DNA from: Delftia tsuruhatensis NBRC 16741
GTDB taxonomy: Bacteria > Pseudomonadota > Gammaproteobacteria > Burkholderiales > Burkholderiaceae_C
DNA length: 64,000 nt
Assembly (NCBI RefSeq): GCF_001571325.1
Contig: NZ_BCTO01000031.1
Location: forward strand, 1 to 64,000
Reading direction: 5' to 3'
Shown here: positions 36,429-45,207 of the stretch, in pieces
Numbering within the stretch: the first letter of the stretch is position 1
Layout of the letters: every line of letters begins with the position of its first letter
The notes under the pieces: generated by a model
The model's input: the letters and a program-made list of their open reading frames with translations, nothing else
Database searches by the model: none
Told to the model about the DNA's origin: nothing
Made by a program: the position numbers and the translations under genes

Positions 36429-37834
36429 GCGGCCTCCTTCTTGCAACCGTCATCCTTGCCGGCCGCCTCGACCGCCTGAACCACCTGCTCCATCTTCATG
36501 AACCTCGAACCCTTGACCAGAATGCTACCCACCTCGGGCAGCGCGGCACAGGCTGCCTGTTGCAGCGAGGCCATGTCTTCGAAATGCCGGGCACCTGCAC
36601 CGAATGCGGTGGCGGCGGATGTGCTTTGCGCGCCCAGCGTGAACAGCCGGGCAATGCCCAGGCTGCGCGCCAGCGCGCCCGCCTCGGCATGGAATTGCGG
36701 CCCCTGGTCGCCGACCTCGCCCATGTCGCCCAGCACCAGCAGCTGGGGAGCGGGCAGTTCGCGCAGCACCTCGATGGCCGCGGCCACCGAATCGGGATTG
36801 GCGTTGTAGCTGTCGTCGATCACGGTGACCGGGCGGCCTTGCACCGAAACGCCCAGCGCGCGCGAGCGGCCCTGCACGGGCTCGAACACGCTCAGGCCGC
36901 GTGCGATGTCGGCCAGCGGCACACCGGCCGCCTGGGCGCAGGCCGCAGCGGCCAGCGCATTGCGCACGTTGTGGCGGCCGGCGATGTGCAGGCGCACCGG
37001 CGCCTCGCCCTCGGGCGTGGCCAGGGTGAACTGCCAGGCATCGCCCAGCCACAGCGCGTCACGCGCGTGGATATGGGCGCCGTCGCCAGACTCGCCGAAC
37101 AGCAGGCATTGGCGGGCGCCCGCCAGCTCACGCCACAGCGGCGTGTAGGTGTCGCCTGCGGGGAACACGGCCACGCCGTCGGCGGGCAGGGCCAGCAGCA
37201 CGCTGCCGTTTTCGCGCGCCACGGCCTCGACCGTGTGCATGAATTCCTGGTGCTCGCGCTGGGCGTTGTTGACCAGGGCCACCGTGGGTTGGCCGATGGC
37301 GGCCAGCTCGGCAATCTCGCCGGGATGGTTCATGCCCATCTCCAGCACGGCCACGCGGTGCTGGCCGGTCATGCGCATCAGGCTCAGCGGCAGGCCGATG
37401 GAGTTGTTGAAGTTGCCGCGCGTGGCCAGCGCCGCCTCGCCCGCATGGGCACGCAGGATGGAGGCCACCATCTGCGTGACCGTGGTCTTGCCGTTGCTGC
37501 CGGTGACGGCGATCAGCGGCAGCGCAAAGCGCGCGCGCCAGGCCGTGGCCAGCGCGCCCAGGGCGGCCAGCGAATCGGGCACTTCGATGCCGGACAGGCC
37601 TGCAGCCTCCAGGCCGCCATGGGCCAGGGCTGCGGCGGCACCGGCCTCGCGGGCCTGGACCAGGAACTGGTTGGCATCGAAACGCTCGCCCTTCAAGGCG
37701 ACGAACAGATCCCCGGCCTGCAGCGTGCGGGTGTCGGTGTGCACGCGCGTGAGCACGGTCTGGCCGTTGCCGACCAGCCGTGCCTGGGGGATATGCGACT
37801 GGATCAGCTCCAGCGCTTGTTGCAAGGTCATCAT
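36419..37834 (-). CDS. murF: UDP-MurNAc-tripeptide--D-Ala-D-Ala ligase
   Basis: A 471-aa Mur ligase that adds D-Ala-D-Ala to UDP-MurNAc-tripeptide. [19 protein letters not shown] is the P-loop, [14 protein letters not shown] a family signature, and [11 protein letters not shown] the C-terminal motif. Begins [10 protein letters not shown] in an ATGATGA overlap with the murE stop, so either Met may be used. The Cys-rich end (KKEAACC) overlaps mraY. Confidence 0.97.
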   Translation of the reverse strand: MMTLQQALELIQSHIPQARLVGNGQTVLTRVHTDTRTLQAGDLFVALKGERFDANQFLVQAREAGAAAALAHGGLEAAGLSGIEVPDSLAALGALATAWRARFALPLIAVTGSNGKTTVTQMVASILRAHAGEAALATRGNFNNSIGLPLSLMRMTGQHRVAVLEMGMNHPGEIAELAAIGQPTVALVNNAQREHQEFMHTVEAVARENGSVLLALPADGVAVFPAGDTYTPLWRELAGARQCLLFGESGDGAHIHARDALWLGDAWQFTLATPEGEAPVRLHIAGRHNVRNALAAAACAQAAGVPLADIARGLSVFEPVQGRSRALGVSVQGRPVTVIDDSYNANPDSVAAAIEVLRELPAPQLLVLGDMGEVGDQGPQFHAEAGALARSLGIARLFTLGAQSTSAATAFGAGARHFEDMASLQQAACAALPEVGSILVKGSRFMKMEQVVQAVEAAGKDDGCKKEAACC

Positions 37835-39360
37835 GACCGCTTCTTTCCTTCACGGGCCGCCAGCGCCTTGCGCGCCTCGGCCATGTCGGAGAACGGATGG
37901 CGCTGGCCTGCCGTCTCCTGGTAGTCCTCATGTCCCTTGCCGGCGATCAGCACCACGTCGCGTTCGCTGGCGTGCGCGATCGCCTGGGCGATGGCCGCCG
38001 CGCGATCGGCCTGGGACTGCAGGTTCTCGCCCGGCTGCATGCCGGCCAGGATCTGGTCGATGATGCGGTCGGGCACTTCGCTGCGCGGGTTGTCGCTGGT
38101 GACCAGCACGCAGTCGGCATTCTTCTGGGCGGCCTGCCCCATGAGCGGCCGCTTGGTGGCATCGCGGTCTCCACCGCAGCCGAACACGCACCACAGCCGG
38201 CCCTGGCGCTGCTCGGCGGCCGGGCGCAAGGCGCGCAGGGCCTTGTCCAGCGCGTCAGGCGTGTGGGCGTAGTCCACGGCCACCAGCGGCTGGCCGGGCT
38301 GGACGATCTGCTGCATGCGGCCGGGCACGGGCTCCAGGTGGGCGCAGGCAGCGACGGCCTGGTCCAGGCTCAGGCCCAGGCAGCGCAGCGCTGCCAGCAC
38401 ACCCAGCAGGTTGGATACGTTGTACTGGCCCACCATGCGCGTGTGCATGCGCAGGCTGTGGCCGGCCTCGATCACGGTGAAGCTCAGGCCCTCGGCGCCC
38501 AGCGCGATGTCCTTGGCCTGCAGGCGCGCCGCGCCCTCGATGGAAATGCTCCAGACATCGAGCGCGGCAGAGGATGGGCGCGACTGCAGCGTGGCCCACA
38601 GGCGCGCGCCGTGCGCGTCGTCCACATTGACGACGGCGGCCTGCAGGCCGGGCCAGTCGAACAGCGCGGCCTTGGCATCCCAGTAGGCCTGCATGCTGCC
38701 GTGGTAGTCGAGATGGTCCTGCGTGAAATTGGTGAACATCGCCACGCGGATGCGCGTGCCGTCCAGCCGGTGCTCGACGATGCCGATGGACGAGGCCTCG
38801 ATGGCGCAGGCCGCCAGGCCCGCATCGGCGTACTCGCGGAATGCGCGCTGCAGCCGCACCGGGTCGGGCGTGGTCATTCCCGTGGATTCCAGGGCGGGCG
38901 GGATGCCCACGCCCAGCGTGCCCACCAGGGCGCAGCCGCTGCGTTCCTGCAGCTTCACCTGGGCCAGCGCATGCGCCAGCCACCAGGCCGTGGTGGTCTT
39001 TCCGTTGGTGCCGGTGACGGCCAGCACGTCGATCCGGGCGCTGGGATGCTGGAACCACTGGTCGGCGATCAGGCCCGTGGCGGCCTTGAGGCCGGGCAAG
39101 GCCGCGATGTGCTCGCCGGAAAAACCGAAGGGCTCGACGCCCTGCGCTTCGACCAGGCAGGCCACGGCGCCGCGCTCCAGGGCCGAGGCCACATGGGCGC
39201 GGCCATCGGTGGCCGCGCCGGGCCAGGCAATGAAGGCGTCGCCGGGCCGGACCTTGCGGCTGTCGGTCTGCAGCGTGCCGCTGCCTTGCAGGCGGGCGGC
39301 CAGCCATTGGACAGCCTCGGTGGCCGACGACAGCATCAGCAGGGCTTGGGAGGAACTCAT
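37831..39360 (-). CDS. murE: UDP-MurNAc-L-Ala-D-Glu--meso-DAP ligase
   Basis: A 509-aa Mur ligase. The P-loop is [13 protein letters not shown]. The motif DNPRSE shows meso-diaminopimelate as the substrate instead of lysine, consistent with dapF and mpl in this window. The ATG at 39360 overlaps the ftsI stop (ATGA); the frame stays open for a further 1.7 kb upstream but that is antisense-frame shadow of ftsI. Confidence 0.97.
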   Translation of the reverse strand: MSSSQALLMLSSATEAVQWLAARLQGSGTLQTDSRKVRPGDAFIAWPGAATDGRAHVASALERGAVACLVEAQGVEPFGFSGEHIAALPGLKAATGLIADQWFQHPSARIDVLAVTGTNGKTTTAWWLAHALAQVKLQERSGCALVGTLGVGIPPALESTGMTTPDPVRLQRAFREYADAGLAACAIEASSIGIVEHRLDGTRIRVAMFTNFTQDHLDYHGSMQAYWDAKAALFDWPGLQAAVVNVDDAHGARLWATLQSRPSSAALDVWSISIEGAARLQAKDIALGAEGLSFTVIEAGHSLRMHTRMVGQYNVSNLLGVLAALRCLGLSLDQAVAACAHLEPVPGRMQQIVQPGQPLVAVDYAHTPDALDKALRALRPAAEQRQGRLWCVFGCGGDRDATKRPLMGQAAQKNADCVLVTSDNPRSEVPDRIIDQILAGMQPGENLQSQADRAAAIAQAIAHASERDVVLIAGKGHEDYQETAGQRHPFSDMAEARKALAAREGKKRS

Positions 39361-41105
39361 AGCGAGGGCTCCTCCACGGGATTGGCGACGATCAAGGGCT
39401 TGACTTCCATATCGGGCTGCACGCCCATCAGGCGCAGCGTCTGCTGCACCACTTCGCTGAACACGGGTGCCGCCACGGTGCCGCCGTAGATGGTGCCGGC
39501 ACTGGGCTCGTCCACCATCACGGCGACGATGATGCGCGGGTTCTCGATGGGCGCCATGCCCGTGAACCAGGCGCGGTACTTGCCGGCGGCATAGCCCTTG
39601 CCCTGCTGCTTGCGGGCCGTGCCCGACTTGCCGCCCACCGAGTAGCCGATGGTCTGGGCGCGCTGGCCCGTGCCGCCGGGGCCGGCCGCCAGGGCCAGCA
39701 TCTTGCGCACCTCGTTGGCCGTGCGCGGAGAGAACACGGGCACGCCCACGGGCGGCTCGTCGGTCTTGACCATGGTGGCCGGGATCACGCGCCCGCCGTT
39801 GGCAAAGACGGTGTAGCTGCGCGTCATCTGCAGCAGGCTGGCGGACAGGCCGTAGCCATAGCCCATGGTGGCCTGCTCCACCGGCCTCCAGGTCTTGTAG
39901 GGACGCAGGCGACCGCTGGCGGCGCCGGGAAAGGAGATCTGCGGCTTCTGGCCGAAGCCCACGGCCGAGAAGGTTTCCCACATTTCCTTGGCCGGCATCT
40001 GCAGCGCGATCTTGGTCGTGCCCACGTTGCTGGACTTCTGGATCACGCCGGCCACGGTGAGCAGGCCGTAGTTGTGGGTGTCGGAAATCGTCGAGCCCGT
40101 GACGTTGACGCGGCCCGGCGTGGTGTCGATGGGCGTTTCCGGCTTGAAGCGGCCCGACTCCAGCGCCAGGCCGATGGTGATGGGCTTCATGGTCGAGCCG
40201 GGCTCGAAGGTGTCGGTGATGGCGCGGTTGCGCAGCTGCTCGCCCGTCAGGTTCTTGCGCTTGTCGGGCACGTAGCTGGGGTAGTTGGCCAGGGCCAGCA
40301 ATTCGCCGGTGTGCGCATCCATGACCACCACGCTGCCCGCCTTGGCCTTGTGCGCGATGACCTGCTCCTTGAGCTTCTGGTAGGCGAAGTACTGGACCTT
40401 GCTGTCCACGGACAGCTGGATGTCGCGGCCGTCCTGAGGCGGCACTTCCTCGCCCACGCCCTCGACCACGCGGCCCAGGCGGTCCTTGATCACGCGGCGC
40501 GAGCCGGGCTTGCCGCCCAGCTCCTTGTCGAAGGCCAGCTCCATGCCTTCCTGGCCATGGTCTTCCACATTGGTGAAGCCCACGATGTGGGCAGCCGATT
40601 CGCCTTCCGGGTACTGGCGCTTGTATTCCTTGCGCTGGTAGATGCCCTTGATGTTGAGGGCATGGATCTGCTGGCCCACGTCCCAGTCGAGCTGGCGCTT
40701 GATCCAGACGAAGGTCTTGTCCTCGTCGGCCAGCTTTTCCATCAGCGCGGGCAGCGGCATCTCCATGAGCGCGGCCAGCTGCTTGAGCTTGGCCTTGACC
40801 TCGGGGTCGTCCTGCTCGACATCTTCGGGAATGGCCCAGATGCTGGCGGCCGGCACGCTGGAGGCCAGGATCAGTCCATTGCGGTCCAGCAGGCGGCCGC
40901 GGTTGGCCGGCAACTCCAGCGTGCGCGCAAAACGCACCTGGCCCTGGCGCTGGAAGAAGTCGTTGCCGAACACCTGCACATAGGCCGCGCGTGCACCCAG
41001 GCCGACAAAGCCCAGGCCCAGCATGGCCACGATCATCTTGCTGCGCCACAGGGGTGTCTTGGACGCCAGCAAGGGACTGGAGGTGTAGAGCACGCTGCGC
41101 GTCAT
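39357..41105 (-). CDS. ftsI: Septal peptidoglycan transpeptidase FtsI (PBP3)
   Basis: A 582-aa class B penicillin-binding protein. After a short cytoplasmic part and one span (about 22-42) comes the pedestal domain, then the transpeptidase domain with EPGSTMKPIT (active Ser in STMK), the SSN motif in IQKSSNVGTTK, and KSGT in GGKSGTARK. It cross-links septal wall together with FtsW. ATG at 41105 overlaps the ftsL stop. Confidence 0.97.
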   Translation of the reverse strand: MTRSVLYTSSPLLASKTPLWRSKMIVAMLGLGFVGLGARAAYVQVFGNDFFQRQGQVRFARTLELPANRGRLLDRNGLILASSVPAASIWAIPEDVEQDDPEVKAKLKQLAALMEMPLPALMEKLADEDKTFVWIKRQLDWDVGQQIHALNIKGIYQRKEYKRQYPEGESAAHIVGFTNVEDHGQEGMELAFDKELGGKPGSRRVIKDRLGRVVEGVGEEVPPQDGRDIQLSVDSKVQYFAYQKLKEQVIAHKAKAGSVVVMDAHTGELLALANYPSYVPDKRKNLTGEQLRNRAITDTFEPGSTMKPITIGLALESGRFKPETPIDTTPGRVNVTGSTISDTHNYGLLTVAGVIQKSSNVGTTKIALQMPAKEMWETFSAVGFGQKPQISFPGAASGRLRPYKTWRPVEQATMGYGYGLSASLLQMTRSYTVFANGGRVIPATMVKTDEPPVGVPVFSPRTANEVRKMLALAAGPGGTGQRAQTIGYSVGGKSGTARKQQGKGYAAGKYRAWFTGMAPIENPRIIVAVMVDEPSAGTIYGGTVAAPVFSEVVQQTLRLMGVQPDMEVKPLIVANPVEEPSL

Positions 41106-41386
41106 GGAGCCACTCCCGTGCGCGCATCGTCATTGACGTACTGGGCGATGGCCGGCGTGGCCGGCTTCATCTGCAGGCGCTCGCGCGCCATGACCTCGAT
41201 GCGCTGCGGCGTGGCCTGGGCGCGCTTTTCCACCTGCAGGCGCTGCTGCTCGGTGGCCAGGCGGCGCGATTCGGCCACGGCGCGGTCCAGTTCGGTGAAC
41301 AGCCGGCGCGACTCGTACTGGTTGTGCACCAGGAAGATGGCGCTGGCCATCACCGCCAGCAGCAGCACGAGGTTCAGGCGCAGCAT
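41102..41386 (-). CDS. ftsL: Cell division protein FtsL
   Basis: A 94-aa bitopic protein: an N-terminal span (LRLNLVLLLAVMASAIFLVHNQY) followed by a leucine-zipper-like coiled coil (LFTELDRAVAESRRLATEQQRLQVEKR). It links FtsQ/FtsB to FtsW-FtsI. It lies between rsmH (37-base gap) and ftsI (4-base overlap), its fixed dcw position. Confidence 0.92.
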   Translation of the reverse strand: MLRLNLVLLLAVMASAIFLVHNQYESRRLFTELDRAVAESRRLATEQQRLQVEKRAQATPQRIEVMARERLQMKPATPAIAQYVNDDARTGVAP

Positions 41387-41423
41387 GCCACGCCCTCCTC
41401 TTGCGCCAGACGGTGCGTGCGCT

Positions 41424-42353
41424 TCATGCAGGCACCTCGGTGCGGCGGGCCACGCGCATCACGGCCGAGCGCGAACGCGCATTGGCGGCGACCTCGGCCT
41501 CGCTGGGCTTGATGCGGCCCAGGGCTTCAAGGCGCATGGGTGTGGGCGCGGCAAAGGGTGCGCGCCGGTCATAGACTTCCTTGGAATGCCTGGCAATGAA
41601 CTGCTTGACGATGCGGTCTTCCAGCGAGTGGAAGCTGATCACCACCAGGCGCCCGCCCGGCGCGAGCACGCGCAGGCTGGCCTCTAGCGCCTGTTCGAGT
41701 TCTTCAAGCTCGGCATTGATGAAAATCCGAAGAGCCTGGAATGTGCGTGTCGCTGGGTTCTGCCCAGCCTCGCGGGTCCGGACCGCGCCAGCCACGAGCT
41801 CGGCAAGCTCCGCGGTATTGCGAAGGGGCCCCTGGCTTTCGCGCCGAGCAACAATCGCCTTTGCAATGGGGCCAGCAAACCGTTCTTCGCCGTAGTCACG
41901 TATCACCTCCGCAATCTGCTGGGCATCGGCTTCCGCCAGCCAGTCCGCCACGCTCTGACCGCGCGTGGTGTCCATGCGCATGTCCAGCGGACCCTCGAAG
42001 CGGAAGCTGAAGCCACGCTCGGGGTTGTCGATCTGGGGAGAGCTCACCCCCAGGTCCATCAGCACGCCCTGCACGCTGCCAGCCGGCAACTCGCCCAGGT
42101 GGCGAAACCCTTCGTGCCGAATCGAAAAACGCGCATCGGTGATGCGCGCTGCCTCTTCGATCGCGTCCGGGTCCTTGTCGAACGCCAGCAAGGTCCCGCC
42201 CGGCCCTAGCCGCTGGAGGATGCGCCGGGAATGCCCGCCTCGCCCGAACGTCGCGTCCACCCATTGCCCGGCAACGGGCTGCGCGGCGCCGTCCAGCAGC
42301 GCATCGACGGCCTCGTCGAGCAAAACGGTGATGTGTTGCAACGGCTGATTCAA
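41424..42353 (-). CDS. rsmH: 16S rRNA (cytosine-1402-N4) methyltransferase
   Basis: A 309-aa SAM methyltransferase (MraW). [14 protein letters not shown] opens the protein, [14 protein letters not shown] is the SAM motif, [14 protein letters not shown] and [13 protein letters not shown] are family signatures. It modifies C1402 in the ribosomal P-site. Parts of the gene (roughly 41690-41900 and 42100-42350) use codons such as CTT, GCT, CGG and ATT more than the surrounding genes, a hint of recombination. It follows mraZ by 15 bases. Confidence 0.96.
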   Translation of the reverse strand: MNQPLQHITVLLDEAVDALLDGAAQPVAGQWVDATFGRGGHSRRILQRLGPGGTLLAFDKDPDAIEEAARITDARFSIRHEGFRHLGELPAGSVQGVLMDLGVSSPQIDNPERGFSFRFEGPLDMRMDTTRGQSVADWLAEADAQQIAEVIRDYGEERFAGPIAKAIVARRESQGPLRNTAELAELVAGAVRTREAGQNPATRTFQALRIFINAELEELEQALEASLRVLAPGGRLVVISFHSLEDRIVKQFIARHSKEVYDRRAPFAAPTPMRLEALGRIKPSEAEVAANARSRSAVMRVARRTEVPA

Positions 42354-42368
42354 GAGAACGCCTCTTTC

Positions 42369-42797
42369 CTAGAAAGCAAAATCCTGGAAGGCCGCAGGCA
42401 TCTCTTCCTGCATGGCCTTCGCTTCATGTGCCTCATAAGTGGCCTTGTCCCACAGCTCGAAATGGTTGCCCATGCCCAGCAGCACGACCTCCTTGGTCAG
42501 ACCCACGGCGTCGCGCAACTCGGGCGACACCAGCACACGGCCGGTGGCATCCATGTCCACGTCCATGGCGTTGCCCAGGAAGATGCGCTTCCACCACTGC
42601 GCCGACATGGGCAGCTGCGCGATCCGCTCGCGGAACTGCAGCCACTCCGTGCGCGGGAACAGCATCAGGCAACCATGGGGGTGTTTGGTGAGGGTGACCT
42701 GGCCCTGCGCCATGGCCAGGAGGGCGTCACGATGCCGGGTCGGCACAGACAGCCGCCCCTTGCCATCGAGATTCAGCGAGGACGCCCCTTGAAACAC
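42369..42797 (-). CDS. mraZ: Transcriptional regulator MraZ
   Basis: A 142-aa protein with two SpoVT/AbrB-like halves ([23 protein letters not shown] and the later [13 protein letters not shown]). It begins at a GTG (42795-42797). MraZ binds direct repeats before its own gene and represses the dcw operon in several bacteria (family knowledge). Three AGTG repeats with 10-base phasing lie 67-90 bases upstream. It is the first dcw gene. Confidence 0.96.
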   Translation of the reverse strand: MFQGASSLNLDGKGRLSVPTRHRDALLAMAQGQVTLTKHPHGCLMLFPRTEWLQFRERIAQLPMSAQWWKRIFLGNAMDVDMDATGRVLVSPELRDAVGLTKEVVLLGMGNHFELWDKATYEAHEAKAMQEEMPAAFQDFAF

Positions 42798-42863
42798 GGT
42801 CAGTCACCCCGGTCGGTTGGAGCCATCGCGTCCCGGAAATCGGGGCACAAAGGCAACTTTCAC

Positions 42864-42887
42864 CACTTAATTGCACTTTTTTGCACT
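42864..42887 (-). promoter_or_regulatory. MraZ-box-like triple repeat
   Basis: Minus strand: AGTGCAAAAA, AGTGCAATTA, AGTGGTGAAA, three AGTG elements exactly 10 bases apart (starts at 42887, 42877, 42867). Known MraZ operators are GTG-containing repeats with the same 10-base phase. The first element overlaps the -10 of the candidate promoter, as expected for repression. Confidence 0.65.
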
Positions 42888-42912
42888 GTAGCAGCAATTT
42901 GGTGTTTCACAA
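42885..42912 (-). promoter_or_regulatory. Candidate dcw promoter (Pmra)
   Basis: Minus strand: -35 TTGTGA (42907-42912), 16-base spacer, extended -10 TGC-TACAGT (42885-42890). The start would lie about 80 bases before mraZ, at the MraZ-box repeats. Confidence 0.5.
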
Positions 42913-43100
42913 CCCGGGAATGGACAATTATTTGCAATGAAATCAACAACTTAGAGATCGAATGCAATGTGAGTGATGACAAAAAACCGAGACTTTACAA
43001 GCACTTAGGGGAGTGATTGCAAGTGAACTCTCAATGCCGGCAGGCAATTGCAACGATTCAATTCGCTGGCGACCGGGTGCAACTCGGGCCGGCCTCCTAC

Positions 43101-43135
43101 AAAAAGTGACTGCCCGGCAATGCGGGCAGTCACTT
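43101..43135 (-). terminator. Intrinsic terminator of hslVU
   Basis: AAGTGACTGCCCG and its exact complement (13 pairs) around a 6-base loop, followed on the minus strand by TTTTTG. It lies 33 bases after the hslU stop. Confidence 0.92.
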
Positions 43136-43167
43136 CGATGGCGGCCGCTCGGCCACCGGGGCAGGTC

Positions 43168-44487
43168 TCAGAGGATGAAGCGAGACAGGTCTTCGTCCTG
43201 GCTCAGGGACTGCAGGCGCTGGTCCACGTAGGCCGCGTCGATGGTGACGGTCTGCCCCGAAAGCTTGGCCGCATCGAAGCTGACCTCGTCCAGCAGCCGC
43301 TCGAGCACGGTGGACAGGCGGCGCGCGCCGATGTTCTCGGTGCGCTCGTTGACCTCGAAGGCGATGCCGGCCAGCCGGGTGATGCCTTCGGGCGTGAACT
43401 CCAGCGTGACGCCTTCGGTGGCCAGCAGCGCCTGGTACTGCTTGACCAGGGAGGCATGGGTCTGGGTGAGGATGGCTTCGAAGTCCTGGACCGACAGCGA
43501 CTCCAGCTCCACGCGGATCGGAAAGCGGCCCTGCAGCTCGGGGATGAGGTCGCTGGGCTTGGACAGGTGAAAGGCGCCCGAGGCGATGAACAGGATGTGG
43601 TCGGTCTTGACCACGCCGTACTTGGTGGAGACGCTGGTGCCCTCGACCAGGGGCAGCAGGTCGCGCTGCACGCCCTGGCGCGAAATGTCGGAGCCGCTGC
43701 TTTCCTGGCGCGTGGCGACCTTGTCGATCTCGTCGATGAAGACGATGCCGTTTTGCTCCGCATTGGCAATGGCGCGCGTGCGCACGTCTTCCTCGTTGAC
43801 GAGCTTGGCCGCTTCCTCGTCGGTCAGCAGCTTCATGGCCTCGGCAATGCGCAGCTTGCGCGTCTTGCGCTTTTCCTGGCCCATGTGGCTGAACATGCCG
43901 CGCAGCTGCTCGGCCATCTCCTCCATGCCCTGCGGGCCCATGATCTGCACCTGGGGCGGTGCGTCGGCCACGTCGATATCGATTTCCTTGTCGTCGAGCT
44001 GGCCTTCGCGCAGCTTCTTGCGAAAGACCTGGCGGGCCGTGTTGTCGGCAGCCACCTCGCCGCTGCGGGCCTGGGGCACGAGCACGTCGAGGATGCGGTC
44101 CTCGGCAGCGTCTTCGGCGCGCAGGCGCAGCTTCTTCATGTCGGCCTCGCGCGTCTGCTTGACGGCGACCTCGGCCAGATCGCGGATGATGGCGTCCACG
44201 TCCTTGCCCACGTAGCCCACTTCGGTGAACTTGGTGGCCTCGACCTTGATGAAGGGCGCATCGGCCAGCCGCGCCAGGCGGCGCGCGATCTCGGTCTTGC
44301 CCACGCCGGTGGGGCCGATCATGAGGATGTTCTTGGGCGTGATTTCCTGGCGCAGGCCGTCGGCCACGTTCTGGCGGCGCCAGCGGTTGCGCAAAGCGAT
44401 GGCCACGGCGCGCTTGGCACCGGTCTGGCCGACGATGTGGCGGTCCAGTTCGGAGACGATCTCCTGGGGGGTCATGGCAGAGGACAT
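43168..44487 (-). CDS. hslU: ATP-dependent protease ATPase subunit HslU
   Basis: A 439-aa AAA+ unfoldase that feeds substrates to Hsl[18 protein letters not shown] starts the conserved part, [15 protein letters not shown] is Walker [12 protein letters not shown] Walker B, and the C-terminal EDLSRFIL carries the residues that dock into HslV. The inserted I-domain (about 110-240) is intact. Start chosen at 44487; an ATG at 44505 is also in frame. A GCCGCCAGC/GCTGGCGGC hairpin (44509-44546) lies just upstream. Confidence 0.97.
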   Translation of the reverse strand: MSSAMTPQEIVSELDRHIVGQTGAKRAVAIALRNRWRRQNVADGLRQEITPKNILMIGPTGVGKTEIARRLARLADAPFIKVEATKFTEVGYVGKDVDAIIRDLAEVAVKQTREADMKKLRLRAEDAAEDRILDVLVPQARSGEVAADNTARQVFRKKLREGQLDDKEIDIDVADAPPQVQIMGPQGMEEMAEQLRGMFSHMGQEKRKTRKLRIAEAMKLLTDEEAAKLVNEEDVRTRAIANAEQNGIVFIDEIDKVATRQESSGSDISRQGVQRDLLPLVEGTSVSTKYGVVKTDHILFIASGAFHLSKPSDLIPELQGRFPIRVELESLSVQDFEAILTQTHASLVKQYQALLATEGVTLEFTPEGITRLAGIAFEVNERTENIGARRLSTVLERLLDEVSFDAAKLSGQTVTIDAAYVDQRLQSLSQDEDLSRFIL

Positions 44488-44508
44488 GGTGTGTATTCGA
44501 AGCATTGC

Positions 44509-44546
44509 GCCGCCAGCCCCGCTTCCGTTACCTGGCCGCTGGCGGC
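44509..44546. other. Hairpin in the hslV-hslU gap
   Basis: GCCGCCAGC (44509-44517) and GCTGGCGGC (44538-44546), nine perfect pairs around a 20-base loop, about 20 bases before hslU. No T-run. It may set the relative yield of the two subunits by affecting translation or mRNA decay. Confidence 0.4.
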
Positions 44547-44592
44547 TATCCGTTTCAATGGCCGGGCGAGAACCGCCCGCGCCGCGAGGGTC

Positions 44593-45138
44593 TCAGAGCG
44601 TCTCGACCGTGTGATGCATGTTGGTGTAGATGCACAGCTCGCCGGCAATCGCCAGCGACTTGCGCACGATCTCCTCGGCCGACAGCTCGGTATTGGTCAG
44701 CAGCGCCTTGGCCGCCGAGTGCGCGTAGGCGCCACCCGATCCGATGGCCACGATGCCCTGCTCGGGCTCCAGCACATCGCCGTTGCCGGTGATGATCAGC
44801 GAGGCCGATGCATCGGCCACGGCCAGCATGGCCTCCAGCCGGCGCAGCACGCGGTCGGTGCGCCAGTCCTTGGTCAGCTCGATGGCCGCGCGCGTCAGAT
44901 GGCCCTGGTGCTTTTCCAGCTTGGCCTCGAAGCGCTCGAACAGCGTGAAGGCGTCGGCCGTGGCGCCGGCAAAGCCGGCCAGCACCTTGCCGTGGTAGAG
45001 CTTGCGCACCTTGCGCGCCGTACCCTTGACGACGATGTTGCCCAATGTGACCTGGCCATCGCCACCGATGGCGACCTGCACGCCTTCGGGGGTCTGCCGG
45101 CGCACGCTGATGATGGTGGTGCCGTGATACTGTTCCAT
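44593..45138 (-). CDS. hslV: ATP-dependent protease subunit HslV
   Basis: A 181-aa proteasome-beta-type peptidase. The N-terminus [14 protein letters not shown] is processed before Thr7, the catalytic residue. The body has [10 protein letters not shown] and [16 protein letters not shown]. Forms a double hexamer capped by HslU. Start at 45138 is fixed by the Thr position; no Shine-Dalgarno is visible close to it. A possible heat-shock promoter ends only a few bases upstream. Confidence 0.97.
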   Translation of the reverse strand: MEQYHGTTIISVRRQTPEGVQVAIGGDGQVTLGNIVVKGTARKVRKLYHGKVLAGFAGATADAFTLFERFEAKLEKHQGHLTRAAIELTKDWRTDRVLRRLEAMLAVADASASLIITGNGDVLEPEQGIVAIGSGGAYAHSAAKALLTNTELSAEEIVRKSLAIAGELCIYTNMHHTVETL

Positions 45139-45147
45139 AGCGGTGCC

Positions 45148-45175
45148 AGATGAGGGCGGCTCCCGTCTTCTCAAG
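45148..45175 (-). promoter_or_regulatory. Candidate sigma32 heat-shock promoter of hslVU
   Basis: Minus strand: CTTGAG (45170-45175), 13 bases, CCCTCATCT (45148-45156), close to the sigma32 pattern CTTGAAA-N13-CCCATnT. Transcription would begin about 45140, leaving almost no 5' UTR before the hslV ATG at 45138. Confidence 0.4.
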
Positions 45176-45207
45176 AGCCCCTCCAAAGAATGCCGCCGCT
45201 CGGCAGG

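Larger units (their letters stand above)
42798..43100 (-). other. Intergenic region upstream of the dcw cluster
   Basis: Roughly 300 AT-richer bases between the hslU terminator and mraZ. It holds the candidate dcw promoter and the MraZ box described separately. No further gene was found; the AT-rich part 42900-43020 has several T/A tracts typical of a strong promoter area. Confidence 0.7.

Noticed and set aside
37831-41133. A single 1100-codon frame as a MurE fusion protein
   Set aside because: The upstream 1.7 kb is the out-of-frame shadow of ftsI; murE starts at 39360 in an ATGA overlap.
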